Below are positions 1 through 11,893 of a stretch of DNA of 64,000 nucleotides, one piece after another. The notes beneath the pieces are model-generated. The model searched no databases. It had not been told where the DNA came from and worked only from the letters and a program-made list of their open reading frames with translations. Position 1 is the stretch's first letter. Every line of letters starts with the position of its first letter. The position numbers and the translations under genes were made by a program. This stretch comes from Laburnicola sp. R22_1. Taxonomy: Eukaryota > Ascomycota > Dothideomycetes > Pleosporales > Didymosphaeriaceae. Location: positions 1,178,001 through 1,242,000 of the forward strand of contig JACONQ010000011.1 in NCBI GenBank assembly GCA_014281115.1. The letters run 5' to 3'.

Positions 1-113
1 GTTAGTCTTTAATTAGAATTAGGTGCTGTACGTAGTATATAAGAATCTTCTATCTTAATTTACTTTAACCTTAAACTAAAAAAAGGTTAAAAAAGGTATT
101 TGGCAAGCCGACT
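1..113 (+). repeat. Arm of a ~113-bp inverted repeat (partner at 18178-18290)
   Basis: The first 113 bases match the reverse complement of 18178-18290 almost base for base; both begin GTTAGT(C/T)TTTAATTAGAATT. The match runs to base 1 of the window, so it may continue outside. It could be a terminal repeat of a DNA element whose interior is now filled by the pogo and gypsy insertions, or simply two inverted copies of one repeat. Confidence 0.75.
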
Positions 114-183
114 AGTAATATATTATATTTATAATTATTTAAGTAGTCTTTAAAGTGAGTACTAATTATAGTATAGTATATAT

Positions 184-391
184 TGTTAAATTAACTACCT
201 AGGGTAGAACAACAAAGGCTTTTATCTTAAATAATATAATAAAAAAAGCAAAGCCCTCTACTTAGTAATTAAAAAGAGTATAGTATAGTATATATGTTAT
301 TAATTAACTATCTAGGAGTAGAACAATAAAGGCTTTTATCTTAAATAATATAATAAAAAAGTAGAGCCCCTACTTAGTAATTAAAAAGAGT
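184..391 (+). repeat. Two tandem copies of the terminal-repeat motif 'S'
   Basis: Two ~97-bp copies (about 184-280 and 295-391, period ~112) share the core ACAAAGGCTTTTATCTTAAA followed by TAATATAATAAAAAA and a TACTTAGTAATTAAAAA end. The same motif forms the inverted ends of the element at 18034-19322. The rest of 114-592 is AT-rich and I see no gene in it; 415-470 resembles 46055-46110. Confidence 0.7.
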
Positions 392-778
392 ACAAAAAGA
401 AAATTATAAAAAGCGCGACTACTACTTATATATAAATAATTAGAAAACTTTTATAATAAATTATAATATACTATATTAAACATCTTTATTATGTAAAGAT
501 TCTAATTAAGGTTAAGTTCGCACTATATATAGAGAGAAGTAAAATAGAAGGCACTAAAACCTAGTACCTAGTATATAGTAGTAGTAATAAAATATAATAT
601 ATTCTATTAGTAGCCCGAATAGATTAGTCCGCCGGATAGTTTTTCTTGGCAACTTCGAGGTCCCTCATAACTTATTATAGAACACCACCAACGTTACTTT
701 ATAGTGACTCATAATAACCTACTATAACTTACAATATACTAAGTTACTATTTAATCTACTTTTTATGTTGTGTAGCCT

Positions 779-807
779 CTTTGCGCGGCTACTACAGCCG
801 CGCAAAG
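779..807. other. Perfect 12-bp hairpin in the pogo 3' non-coding part
   Basis: CTTTGCGCGGCT, loop ACTAC, AGCCGCGCAAAG. It lies between the transposase stop and the TIR. The equivalent place in copy 2 (about 46,615-46,655) keeps the layout but is mutated by C-to-T/G-to-A changes. It may be a terminator or a transposase-binding subterminal site. Confidence 0.6.
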
Positions 808-1035
808 CTAAGGAGTCTTTCTTGGCAGTACGAACTTACAACAAGACTTCCTATAATATACGATATATTATCTACCATACTATACGTAGGCAATATATAG
901 TATACTTATTATGATTCGCAGTAAAGCATACTATATCTTAAGTAGTACTTTATCTAATTTTTAGTTACTGAGTGCGTACTATTACAAGATAAAGTTAACC
1001 CGTTATTTTTGGCCTTATAGTAACCTATAATAAAA

Positions 1036-2718
1036 TCACTCTGATTTACTATTAACACTATCTGAAAATAAGCCGCTAAGGGTAATATCTAACTCCTCCT
1101 CTATCTCTTTATCTATCTAATAGGTCCTTGCGTTGTGCCCAGGCTCTCCGCACCTCCCACAGCGGCGTTGTGTTAAGGGACCTGCCTCTCCCTTACTACT
1201 ACCTCGCGCCCTTTTTAACAACTTCACCCTAATAGAAGGGCTTTCTACTCCCAAATCTGCTCCCTAAGCAAAGCCTAGCGTCCCACCTTTCTAAATGCGC
1301 TTTCTTTTACGCGTTTTTCGCTTTGTTAGAACCTTAATTTGCTCCTTAAGTTCCTTAATGCGGGTCTCTTAAAGTACACTATAGTAGAGCATAAGTTTAG
1401 CGCCTTTTATAAGCTGTGAGTAGCTCGATTTAGTATTAGGTGGAGACCGAATAAAAGAGTCGCGTACAAGCTTTGACTGGGATCCAAACTCGAGGGTATT
1501 ACTTAGGGTCCTGGCTTGCCATAGTGTATCCAGTGGGGTACCCTGAGGTGGAGTGTGAATACGCACATTAAGGCGATCTACTACCACTAACGCATCTAAA
1601 GGAACAAGCCTAGAGGCCTTAAAGGCTTTCTTATAGTTTTCTAGTGTAAACATATTAAAAAACGCGTTGCGAAAGGCTGGTAGGAAGCCCTCTTTGTTGA
1701 TATAAAAGACGCGTCGGCGCGCTAAGTCCCGTACGCGCTGGGAGTACTTTAGCTTTAGTGGCGCGAAACAGACCATATTAAGCGGCTGGAGGATATGAGA
1801 TGAGTGCGCTAGTATACAGAGTGTTAGGATCTTCTGTTCTAGACAATAATCCTTAAAATCCTAGGAGTAGTGGCTCTTATAGCCGTCTAGAATAAGTAAC
1901 CTCTATAACCCCACTATGCGCGGCCTTGTATACGCGTCAAAGTGCTTTAACCACGCGACTCTAAGCTTGTTATTAGTCTAGCCGGTCTTAGAGTTCTAAT
2001 CGCGGAGGATACTAGTCTCCTTGTACCACGCTAAGATGTAGACTTGCCCTTTATAGATAATAAAGGGCGGGGCAGTATACCTAGCAGCGCAAATACTCTA
2101 AATTACTGTAACCCACTCGCGGTTGCCTAGCTAAATAAGCGTAGGTTAAGAACGTCTTTCTGAACTAGTTATAACCTTTATTAAGCCAATAACTCCTATC
2201 TAGAAGCCTGTCTTATTAAAGTTATAGATATCTTTATCCTGCACTTTATACTTGGCTTTTATATCCTCTACTAGCTAAAACCACGCGTTTATAACCTCTA
2301 AGTCTTCCTATTATATCCTCTATTAGTCCTTCGCTTAATTAAAAGCTATTTTAAGCTTAGGTACGCGCTTTACAAAGCGCTAAGCCTAGTATTGTCCTAT
2401 AGGGTCTCTGTGCCGCGCAGCTAGCAGTTTATTGGCTATATCTTCCACCTTACCTAGCTAGGGTGCAAATCCTCGCGAATCTAGGTCGAGGATATACTGT
2501 ATAAGCGTCTGCTCTTTAGTTGCAGTGAGCTTTGCCATGCCTAATTGTGTATTTGCTTGGGCGGTAATTCTGTTAATTTAATTGCTTAGTGTAGACTTTG
2601 GGATATTATATGCTATAGCAACGCGTCGCAGGCTTAAAATTTGCTTATTCTAATAGGCGTGAAGGGCAAGCTTAATTCTGCCTTCTTAATTAGATAATAA
2701 CGCGTCGTGTTAAGACAT
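1036..2718 (-). pseudogene. Pogo-type transposase, frame intact but with premature stops
   Basis: From the ATG at 2718 to the TGA at 1036 there are exactly 561 codons in one frame, interrupted by several TAG/TAA. The N-terminus is a Psq-type helix-turn-helix (ALHAYQNKQILSLRRVA, then YNIPKSTLS). The C-terminal part (1369-1776) contains the DDE-superfamily tail, where HILQPL is followed by N rather than the usual D, a G-to-A change. The C-terminus carries a zinc knuckle (CGRCGEPGHNART) whose last Cys is now Tyr. In a functional copy the protein would bind the TIRs in the nucleus and catalyse cut-and-paste. The preserved frame with only transition-type stops indicates RIP rather than drift. Confidence 0.85.
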
Positions 2719-2785
2719 TTTAATTTATAGTGAAGTGTTGTGGTCTTGGCAAAAACTGTCCGGGCTACTAATAGAATATGTTATA

Positions 2786-3130
2786 TAAAATAATTATAAT
2801 TTTGTTGTTAACTTTTTTTATAGCAGTATTATTAATAGTAGTTAATAGATAGTCTACTATTTAGTATAACTAAGTTATATATTATCTCTTAACTAATAAA
2901 CTATTAAAGAGCTATAGTAGACTGCGAAGTTACAACTATAAAAGTAGTGTAGGTAATAGAATACTTAACTATAGTTTAGTTATTACATTTATAATCTAGT
3001 AGCTATAGCGTAACTATAGTTTACTATACGCATAGTATATAAAGTCTATCTACTTTTATAATATTAGTAATATCTAGTACACTAAATCTTTATCTTTAAT
3101 ACATAACTACTACTACTATCTTTTAAATAT
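2786..3130. other. AT-rich spacer between pogo copy 1 and the gypsy LTR
   Basis: This is 345 bp of very AT-rich DNA without a reading frame. It ends in AATAT, the left copy of the gypsy target duplication (3126-3130). Confidence 0.6.
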
Positions 3131-3323
3131 TGTAAGGGTTCGGGCCCGCGATAGTTGGGATGAAAGTAAGTTGATTCCTAGTACATGAAATACTGCTATA
3201 CCAAGTAGGTAGGCAGAAGGGCAGCACCTTATGGGTGCTGCCGCGCTAGTGGCCGAATTGGGCCTAGCGCCGGATCAACGTTATTCCGGGTTCCGAGCCA
3301 GGTGCCGCTATGGATCCATGACA
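3131..3323 (-). repeat. 3' LTR of the gypsy element
   Basis: 193 bp, starting TGTAAGGGTTCGGG and ending GGATCCATGACA on the plus strand. It contains a perfect hairpin at 3220-3242 (GGCAGCACC, loop TTATG, GGTGCTGCC). ATACTGCTAT at 3190-3199 is the predicted transcript 5' end when read on the minus strand. Confidence 0.95.
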
Positions 3324-3326
3324 CTA

Positions 3327-3338
3327 CCCCCCCCCTCT
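3327..3338 (-). promoter_or_regulatory. Polypurine tract of the gypsy element
   Basis: On the minus strand this reads AGAGGGGGGGGG, 3 nt upstream of the 3' LTR. This is the expected place for the plus-strand DNA primer made by RNase H. Confidence 0.85.
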
Positions 3339-3674
3339 ATAGCCTTAAGCTCCGGCGAGGCTTGTGTCCATTATATAACCTAACTATCTCGCACCATTGC
3401 GGTGCATCCTAAACCATCGCACGCCATTGCGCGTCATCGTGGACCATTCCCAGCTAGTTAGGGACCATCGCGGCTGGCAATGGTGCCGTTACGATGTGCC
3501 CAGCAGCGTCACTAAGTTTAGCAGATCGTTTTAACCAACGCTATAGAGGCAACCTCCTCTAACAGGGTACTTTACCAAGATAAACAACTTAGTCACTTGC
3601 GATGTGGCGGAGCGTTCCTGTTGCACCTACGTGACGACGTACATGGCACTGATCTCGTTTGTTAGCACTTCTTG

Positions 3675-6239
3675 TCAGGCCGCTAGGTCCCCAAACTTGA
3701 CGTGTTTGGCGGGTTTGCGTGGGTTGTCGCCGTGAAACTGATCCACTGCCTCTAGGGCGTCGATGAGGAGCATCCATAGTTCCTATGACGGGTTATCAGG
3801 ACCCTTGGAATAGTCCTCCCACTCGACCAGGTACTGAAGTAAACCTTTCTTGTTGCGGCGGTATGGGTCTCGGAGATCACCATTAATACGACAGTTCAGT
3901 ATGGCTTTGATCGTGTAATCCGAGGTGTCGTCCACGTCAATATCAATGGGGCCCTCAGGTTCCAATCGCTGTCCAGGTAGCGTGTTGCTGGGTTGTTTGT
4001 GTAATAACCATGGGTGGAACACGTTATGTACGCGTCCCATTTCCGGCGGCAGGTCTATTTCGTATGCAGAGTTGTCAATGACGCGTGTGACAGTGAACGG
4101 TCCGCGGTGTTTTATGTCCAATGATTTGCTAGGACGCGTTGTCTTAATAAACCTTATATCCAATATAACTTTGTTACTAACGCGTAACTTGGGAGCAGGC
4201 ATGCGGTCCTTGTTCGCATATTCTGCCTGCTTCGCTTGTGCCTAGGCTATGTTGTCTTAATAGAACTGTTGAAGATTCTCTAACTTAGTAACGAACTCGT
4301 CGGCGCGTCGCTGGTCGGCTCGGGCGGGGGCGGACAGTGACGTCGTTAATTCGACCGGTTCGTGGATCGAGGATCGCGGCAGGTAGCCCTTGGTTGCCAT
4401 GAATGGGGCGACGCTGGTGGAGTTGCTAATCTGATTATTCGCGACGAACTTAGCCATTGGCAGAAATAGTGCCTAATTATCCTGTTGGTAATTCACATAA
4501 GCTTGTAGGTACTGTTTTACCCAGGCATTGACGATCTCGGTCTGGCCGTCGGTCTCTGGATGATGGGAAGTCGATACCTTGGGCTGGGTACCCAATCGTT
4601 GGCACAGGCGACGCCAGAAATATGAGATGAACTGAGCGCCACGATCACTAACGATTTGTGCAGGGTATCCCTCCTCGCGCTATACGTACTCAACAAACGC
4701 ACGGACTAGCGTTGTGACTTTGAGATTAGTAACAGGGATAAACTTCTTCTTCTTGGACAGGCGATCAACTGTGACGAGTATACTAGTGTAGGTGCAGCTG
4801 TGATCTTTGCAGGCTAGCAGTTTAGTAATGTAATTAATTAATATGCTCTCCTAGTATTAATCTGGGATTAGTAATAGGCGGAGAAGTCCATACTTGCCTT
4901 CTTTGTTAACCTTGGAGCGACGGCACGTTAAACAATTGCGTATATACTGTGCAACGTCCATCGTCATACAAGGCCAGTAAAACCAACGACTCAGGTTGTG
5001 GTACGTGGCGTGCTTACCAGGGTGGCCTGCGCATAACTCGTTATAAGAGTCTTTAATAATTGCAGTGCGCAGAGGTCTATCATCTAGTACGTATATCTTG
5101 TCCTTTACGTATAATAAGTCGTCTTGCAGTCGGCAGTCTCTGAGCTTAATTCGCAGTTTCTTATTATGTATAAGCGATAATAGGATGCGACGTTGTCCCT
5201 CGAGTTTCGCTTTTATAATGGCTTGCAGGTCCTTGTTAGTAGGGTACGCGTCCTTAATCCTAGTAACAAGGTCTTTCTCTGAATCTCCGTCATTGGCAGG
5301 AGGATTAATCCTTATCTCCTTCTCCGCCTTAGGCGACTGCACTTGTAAAGGTGCTAAGGAGGATAACGCTAGTAATTCTTCCATAGACTCCTCGCTAATA
5401 TAATCCTCCTTACTAATTAAGTATGTTATAAGGGCCAGGTTTGCAACAGTGTCTGTAAGTTTACTAGTAAGAACCTGAGCTATATAGACTGCATATTGTA
5501 ATATATTCTTGTAAGCACAATGTAAAGTGCAGGCACAGCTAGTGTGCGCGTTGCCATTGCGGCTATCACTATCTTTAGGACCGTGATAGGCTTAGTGGCC
5601 GCTAGCGCGGGCTTTTAGCGCAACGTGATGCGGCTTAAGGATTGTTTAGACTTGGTGTTAACGTCGTTTGTCATCTACGCCCTTAGGAAGATCGCCGGGA
5701 CGCCTGGTTAAAGCGTCTGGCTTGGTGCCTTGGTTACCTAGTCTGTATCTAATAAGGAAGTTGAACTCTAAGAGGAATTCAGCCCATCGTGCTTGTTAGC
5801 GATTTAGTCTCTTGTTAGTCATAAAGTAGCGCAACGCTAAGTGGTCTAATATAACGTTAATAGGCGATTTTGTGCCTAACAGCTCAAAACGCCATTCCTT
5901 AAATGCGCGCACAATTGCGAGCAACTCCTTGTCGTAAATCTCATAGTTGCACTCAGCTGGGTTCATCTTATGTAACAGAAAGGCGACAGGTTTCAATACA
6001 TCGTCGTGCATCTGCGATAAGACTGCGGCAGTGACAAAGTCGGACGCGTCTGTCTCTAACCAGGTCTCCAAGTCAGCGTCAAAGTGGGCGAGTACAGGTG
6101 CGCGTGTAAAGGCTTGTTTGAGTTGTTCAAAAGCTTAGGCGGCCGCGGAGTTAGCTGCTAACGGAAATACTTTAGTCCGGGTATCCAATTTCTTAGTCAG
6201 CTCTGTGAGTGGTCGTGCGAGCTGGCTAAATCCTAGGAT
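3675..6239 (-). pseudogene. Gypsy pol, 3' half: RNase H, integrase, chromodomain
   Basis: All coding segments share one frame, interrupted by stops; the frame ends at TGA 3675. RNase H remnants ([17 protein letters not shown]) lie at 5796-6071. The integrase zinc finger (H-x3-H ... CLTCRRSK) lies at 4857-5100. The three catalytic acidic residues appear in TVDRLSK, VSDRGAQF and TDGQTEIVNAW at about 4500-4780. The C-terminal SH3-like part (HRGPFTVTRVID) and the chromodomain (QYLVEWEDYSKGPDNPS, then a stop where W is expected) lie at 3675-4202. In the living family the chromodomain directs integration to methylated histone H3 heterochromatin. The LINE interrupts the pol frame at 6240. Confidence 0.9.
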
Positions 6240-6253
6240 AAACCGGCGATAGA
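6240..6253 (+). repeat. Left target-site duplication of the LINE
   Basis: AAACCGGCGATAGA occurs here and again at 12213-12226. In the uninterrupted gypsy it lies in pol just after the RT, where the encoded FYRRF motif precedes RNase H. Confidence 0.9.
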
Positions 6254-6386
6254 GAAAAAAAAAACACCACAACAGCGAGAATCCCAATCCTTGGAATTAA
6301 CGCAAAATATCGTGCGCAAACACCTGCCCTAGACGTCAGTTGAATAGCCAGCACCCAGGCGCAGAGCCCACTGCGACTGCGGAGCC

Positions 6387-8060
6387 ATGGCGACGCAATG
6401 GCCTCAACAGGCGACGTGGCCAACCCCAATCCGCGAGCACGCTACACGCCTCAGCACTTTCCTTCAAGACACACTGAGCTGCATCGAACACACCAACAGC
6501 CAGCCCGTACCGGCAGACCTCGTAAAGACTATCATCCACGGCACGGTGACATTCGTCCTGAAAGTGCAACACACCCCGGACCTCAGCGCGATAAGCGACG
6601 CCCTAAGGATCCTTCAAACAGAAGCAAAGGCTACGGCGAACAAGAACGCACAGACACTTAGCGACATCAAAAACGAGCTTAAAAACAACACTGAAGCCGT
6701 ACAACAGTCCACCGCGGTCACACAACAGAGCATTAACATTGGGGAGGAAGCAAGAGCCGCTGCAAAGGAAGCAACGGAAACCGGCAAGGCAGTCCTAGAA
6801 AGTACGAGGGAGATCAAAACCAAGGGGTTGCAGAATCAGGCAAATGGACCAATGACCTACGCTGCGATGGCAGCTAGAGGTCAGACACTAGCAGGCACAT
6901 ACAATACACAGAAGCCCAAAGGCCCGTCCGCACAAGCGCAACAAGAGGTCATTGTGAATATCAGAGACTCATTTACTATACAGAGCCTAAGGGCAATGAA
7001 CCCCCGTAACTTGAAAGCCCATGTAGAGCGAGCTGTTAAACAAAGCGGAAACGAAAATATCACAAACATCAAGATCGTCTCATCCAACCAGCTGAAGAGC
7101 GGAGATCTGAGCATAAAGACAGCCAATAGCAACGAAGTAGAAGCACTACAACAATTCGCAGACGACTGGGTCCACCGCATTGGAGACAGAGCTACAGTAC
7201 GAATCCCAACGTACGGCGTCCTCGTACACGGAATTCGTACCAGCACACTCGACATGAACAAGTTCGAAGAAAACAGAGCCCAAATCCTACAAGATAACAA
7301 ACCGTTCATCCCGCAGGCTGAAATCAAACACATAGGATGGCTAACTAGGAACGCACCCACTAAAGCTGCATCATCCATCACAATCGAGTTCACCAAACCT
7401 GAGGACGCCAACAAAATCATAGACGAAGGACTAGTCTGGCAGGGCAAGGTCTTCCAATGCGAACGATACGAGAGACAGTGTCGATTAAAGCAGTGCTACA
7501 AGTGCCAAAAATACAGCCACATAGGAACACAGTGCAAGGCAGCAACAGCATATGGCTATTGTGCGCAGGAGCACGACACCAGGGATTGCCCATCAAAATC
7601 GGGCCTGGATACGACAAAGAAATGCGCACTCTGCCAAGGAGAGCACGAAGCATGGAACCGCCAGTGCCCAGCTAGGAAGGAGGAAACAGCCAAGATGAAG
7701 ATAGCATACGACACTCGACCCCATTACCACCCCGTACCAGGACCAACCGGAGGAAACATCCGCACAGAAGGCATGCCCGAAGCCCGCCAAAGGACGAGGA
7801 CAAGCCAAGCTACAGCAGGCCAGGAAAACCAGAACGGCAGGACCCGCTCCCTATCACGAAGAGGACAAAAAAGGACCAACACGGGAAATGTGGTTGGTTC
7901 AAGAGATAGGGAGAATCAACAAACAGGAGATGACAGTAGCCAAAGGCCCCAGAGAACGATTGTCCCCTCAAGGAGGGCGCTAGAAGCAATCGAAAGCAAC
8001 ACACAACTAATACAGTGGCACAACCAACAAATGGACATCGACGAAAACACTGAACCATGA
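6387..8060 (+). CDS. LINE ORF1: Gag-like RNA-binding protein, 557 aa
   Basis: This is an uninterrupted 557-codon frame starting at the first ATG after the leader. The first ~150 residues are Ala/Gln/Thr-rich and probably coiled coil. A central RRM-like region follows. The C-terminal third holds zinc knuckles: CYKCQKYSHIGTQC is a clean CX2CX4HX4C. A second knuckle has lost its first Cys (YGYCAQEHDTRDC, explained by TGT-to-TAT). The third reads CALCQGEHEAWNRQC. The tail is Arg/Gln-rich. ORF1 proteins of this group coat the element RNA and form the retrotransposition particle with ORF2p. It overlaps ORF2 by four bases (ATGA). It is an element gene, not a host gene. Confidence 0.88.
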   Translation: MATQWPQQATWPTPIREHATRLSTFLQDTLSCIEHTNSQPVPADLVKTIIHGTVTFVLKVQHTPDLSAISDALRILQTEAKATANKNAQTLSDIKNELKNNTEAVQQSTAVTQQSINIGEEARAAAKEATETGKAVLESTREIKTKGLQNQANGPMTYAAMAARGQTLAGTYNTQKPKGPSAQAQQEVIVNIRDSFTIQSLRAMNPRNLKAHVERAVKQSGNENITNIKIVSSNQLKSGDLSIKTANSNEVEALQQFADDWVHRIGDRATVRIPTYGVLVHGIRTSTLDMNKFEENRAQILQDNKPFIPQAEIKHIGWLTRNAPTKAASSITIEFTKPEDANKIIDEGLVWQGKVFQCERYERQCRLKQCYKCQKYSHIGTQCKAATAYGYCAQEHDTRDCPSKSGLDTTKKCALCQGEHEAWNRQCPARKEETAKMKIAYDTRPHYHPVPGPTGGNIRTEGMPEARQRTRTSQATAGQENQNGRTRSLSRRGQKRTNTGNVVGSRDRENQQTGDDSSQRPQRTIVPSRRALEAIESNTQLIQWHNQQMDIDENTEP

Positions 8061-11000
8061 ACCACAAACTAACACTAAGCATACTACAGTACAACGTTCG
8101 TAAATCGAAAGACATAGTAATGGCAACGCTACTACGCGACCCAAAGACACATGAACACGACATCCTTGCCATACAGGAACCGTGGAGGAACCCATTTATG
8201 GCAACTACACACCACCCGGCCAAGAATGTTTTCGACCTATACTGCCCAGAAGGGACTAAGGAAGGACTAACCAGAGTGTGCTTTTTTGTAAACAAGCGGA
8301 TAGACAGCAACAGGATCCAGTTCAAGGAACATACACGGGACTTATGCTCCATAACACTCAAGCTAGAGGAGGAACAGCAAATCAGCATCTACAACGCCTA
8401 CAACCCCCCAAGGAACACGGCCCAGCAGAGCGTGCTACCACACGTTCATGAAATACTAAACAAACACGAGGATGACGAGCTAATATTACTTAGCGACTTT
8501 AACCTACATCATTCGCTGTGGGGGGGACCAGACGTGCAGAGCATAGAACCAGAGGCAGAAGAACTAATCACCATAATAGAAGAGTTCGCCCTCTATACCA
8601 CCCTCGCCCCTGGCACGATAACATACAGAGAGAGACAGTCACAAAGCTCCATTGACATCTACCTTGCCACGGCAGGGCTTGTCGATAGAGTTATAAAAAG
8701 CGAGGTTAATAAGGAGCTTGATCACGACTCAGACCACCTGCCAATAAGCACAACCCTCGACATATCGGTGCCAAACGCGGATAAGGCGCCCAGGAAGAAC
8801 TGGAAAAGACTAGACGGGGAGGCATACATAAAAGCACTAAAAGAAGCCCTGCCTTTGCTCCAAAGACCAGCAACAAAAACCACATTAGACAGATATGTAA
8901 AGGAGGTGATCACAGCAATACAAAGAGCAATAGAGAAGGCAGTCCCTCAGACGCGCATCTCAAGCAGAACTAGAGAAGGGTGGAACGATAAGTGCAGAGA
9001 GGTCTTAGCAGAGACGAAAAGACTAAAGAGGATACACAACCAGCTCAACACAGAGGAGACATGGGAAGAATACCGCGCAGCAAGAAATCATAAAGCCAGG
9101 ACGATCAAGAAGGCGCTACGGGATACGCACAGGGAACAAGTGGAGAGGGCAGCTAAGTCACCAGAAGGGCTATGGAAAATAGCCAAGTGGGCTAGAACAA
9201 GGGAAACACAGTCTGCAAGAGCTACACCAACAATACAACACCCTGAGACTCAACACAAGATTACGGAACCACGCGACAAAGCAGAGCTATTCAAGGACAC
9301 CTTCTTTCCCACACCCCCGGAGGCGAACCTAGAAGACGTACGGGACGCGGAGTACAGCAGCCAAATCGAACTACCACCAATAACGGAAAAGGAGATAGAA
9401 GATGCCATCCGCGCAGCATCCCCCCTCAAGGCTCCAGGACCCGACGGAATCACGAACAAGGCCCTCCAGACAGGAAGGCCTCAGCTCGCAGCTCACATGC
9501 TAAGAATCTTCAACCAAAGCATAAAGCTAGGCTACTGCCCAGCTCACTTTCGAAGATCACTCACAGTGGTACTGCGCAAACCAGGGAAAGACAACTACAC
9601 AAAACCAAAGGCATACCGACCAATCGCGTTGCTTAATACTATGGGCAAAATAATGGACGCAATAATTGCCCAACGGCTAAACTACTTAGTAGAAACACAC
9701 CAGCTGCTTCCATCAACTCACATAGGAGGAAGAAAGAAGCGCTCAACGGAACATGCGCTCCACGCCGTTACGGGGAAGATATACGAGGCATGGAGCAAAA
9801 AGAAAACCCATGTGGCTAGCCTCCTCCTGCTTGACGTGTCGGGCGCATTCGACAACGTATCCCATGCACGCCTACTACACAACATGCGTAAGAGAAAGAT
9901 TAACAAGAGGACTATTAGATAGGTCGCAAGCTTCCTCAGCAACAGACACACACGCATCACAATCGATGGGTTCCGATCCACAGAATACGCGATAAGCACA
10001 GGCATCCCCCAAGGTTCTCCACTCTCGCCTATCCTCTACTTGTTCTACAATGCCGACCTCATAGATATGTGTAACCAGGAGACAAACGTCCTACCCACAG
10101 GATACATAGACGACATAGCGATCCTAGCATGGGCAGAAACAACAGAGAAGACGTGCGACATCCTAAGCAGAACTCTACAAAAAGCACAGCAGTGGGCAAG
10201 CACGCATGCATCTATCTTCGCGCCAGACAAGTTTCAGCTCACACACTTCACCAGGACACGCAAAAGGATTAACATAAACCACTCAATCCAGACTATCTGG
10301 GGCGAGATCAAACCAAAGTCGACCTGCAAATACCTAGGGCTAACGATGGACACTAAGCTTACGTGGAAAGCACACATAGAAGAGATCAGACGAAAAGCAA
10401 CAAAAACAGTGCATGCGCTAAGTAATCTGGGGAACTCAAACTGGGGTGTCAGCCTTATGGATCTGCGGAAAATTTACAAGGGGACGGCGCTACCCCAGAT
10501 GATGTATGCTTGCTCAATATAGACAAACAAAAACGGAAAGAAGCACACCTACACCAAAAAGGCACTTAAGATCCTGCAGAGCATCCAGGGTAGAGCAGCA
10601 CGAATCATCTGTGGAGCATTCAAAGCCACATCAAGAGCCGCGCTCAATATTAAAGCGTTTCTCCTCCCCATCAAGCAACAGATATAGAAACACAATGCCA
10701 ACACAATTACGCGACTCCTCTCTAGCAAAACAATAGCGAGTACCATAGGGTTCAAGCCCACAGATGCCACGCACACAATCGAGCGCAGGAAACACACGGC
10801 CTCCTGGCAGAGGATCTACAGCGAGATAAGAGACAAATGGAGGCAGGATCTTACCGCGCAGGAGCCGATTCCCCCATTCATAACGCCACCATGGCAGCGA
10901 GGCCCGAAGATCTACATAGACAAAGACGCGGAGACAGCCCGACAGCGACACAATAAGGAAGACGCAACAAACCAGGACCTCAGCATCTATACAGATAGGA

Positions 11001-11893
11001 GCGGGATAGATGACAGAATTAGTGCCGCAGCAGTGTGCCCATTTGTGGAGCAGACACGCAGCGCGTATCTAGGACTTTCCGCAACATTAACAGTCTACGC
11101 AGCAGAACTATACAGGATTAGCTTAGCACTGCAAATAGCACAAGCATACGCGGATCAAAACAGAAGCAGACGCAATGTCGCCATCTACACAGACAACTAG
11201 GCCGCCATATGGTCTATCACTAACGCGGAAGGACGGATAGGAGCTTACATTCTGGAGGAGATCGCTCGCCAAATCCAGGACCTCCAGGATAGAGGACGAC
11301 CAGTTCGGGTCCGATAGGTACCGGCCCACATAAGGATCCCAGGCAACGAAGCCGCAGACATAGCCGCAAAGGAAGCTACAGGATGGAGAGAGGACGGCAG
11401 AAGAGGACCGACCGCAGACAAACCTCTAAAGCTGTTTCCTCTCAAGACAACGCTAAGAAGAAGGTGCAAGCAGTAAGCGGAGTTAGCATAGGGAGCAAAA
11501 TGGCGGAAAGATATAAAGGGCCAAGCCACATTTAGGAACACACCAGCACCTACAAAGAGAGTACTCAAACTCCACGAAGGTCTTAAGAAGAGAGACAGCG
11601 CTCTTCTTGTACAGCTTAGGACAGAAAAGATTGGACTAAAAGACTTCCTCTTCAGTCGCAAGGTGCCAGATGTAACCAGCTCCCAATGCGAGTGCGGAGC
11701 AAGAAGACAGACAGTTGCCCACGTCCTCCTCTACTGCAGGACGCACAACAACCTCCAGAACCGGATATTTGGCCGCCTCCCAGGACAACACAACCTCCAG
11801 ACCATCCTTAACAAGCCACAACTAGCCACCAAAGCCATCGAATTTATAGAACAGACGCGGATCCTTGGGCAAGTCAGGATCAGAGACGCGTAG
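8057..11893 (+). pseudogene. LINE ORF2: endonuclease, reverse transcriptase, RNase H; seven in-frame stops
   Basis: There are 1,278 codons in one frame with stops at 9920, 10520, 10685, 11198, 11315, 11474 and 11489, and no frameshift. The APE-type endonuclease comes first (LAIQEPW, LLSDFNLHHSLWGG, SSIDIYLA, DSDHLPI). The RT follows (KAPGPDGITNKAL, AYRPIALLNTMGKIM, LLLDVSGAFDNVSHARL, GIPQGSPLSPIL, YIDDIAILA as the catalytic box). An RNase H domain follows (SIYTDRSG with Arg in place of Gly, YAAELYRI, IYTDN then stop, VPAHIRIPGNEAADIAAKEA). A CECG...H...C zinc finger closes it. The presence of RNase H supports the Tad1/I group. The protein would nick the target and prime cDNA synthesis on it. 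Confidence 0.92.

Larger units (their letters stand above)
593..2785 (-). mobile_element. Pogo/Fot1-type DNA transposon, copy 1 (lightly RIPed)
   Basis: The element is 2,193 bp long. Its inverted ends read TATAAYATATTCTATTAG then TAGCCCG on both sides (left 593-617; right, read in reverse, 2785-2761), and each is followed by a GACAGTTTTT-like box. One transposase frame lies on the minus strand. The same ends occur at 19349 and 46835. Fot1/pogo elements insert at TA, and both ends here lie in TA-rich sequence, so the duplication cannot be read uniquely. GC content is well above that of the surrounding DNA, so this copy is less mutated than copy 2. Confidence 0.85.

Noticed and set aside
3925..4245. 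106-codon plus-strand frame over the gypsy integrase/chromodomain
   Set aside because: Antisense shadow of pol.
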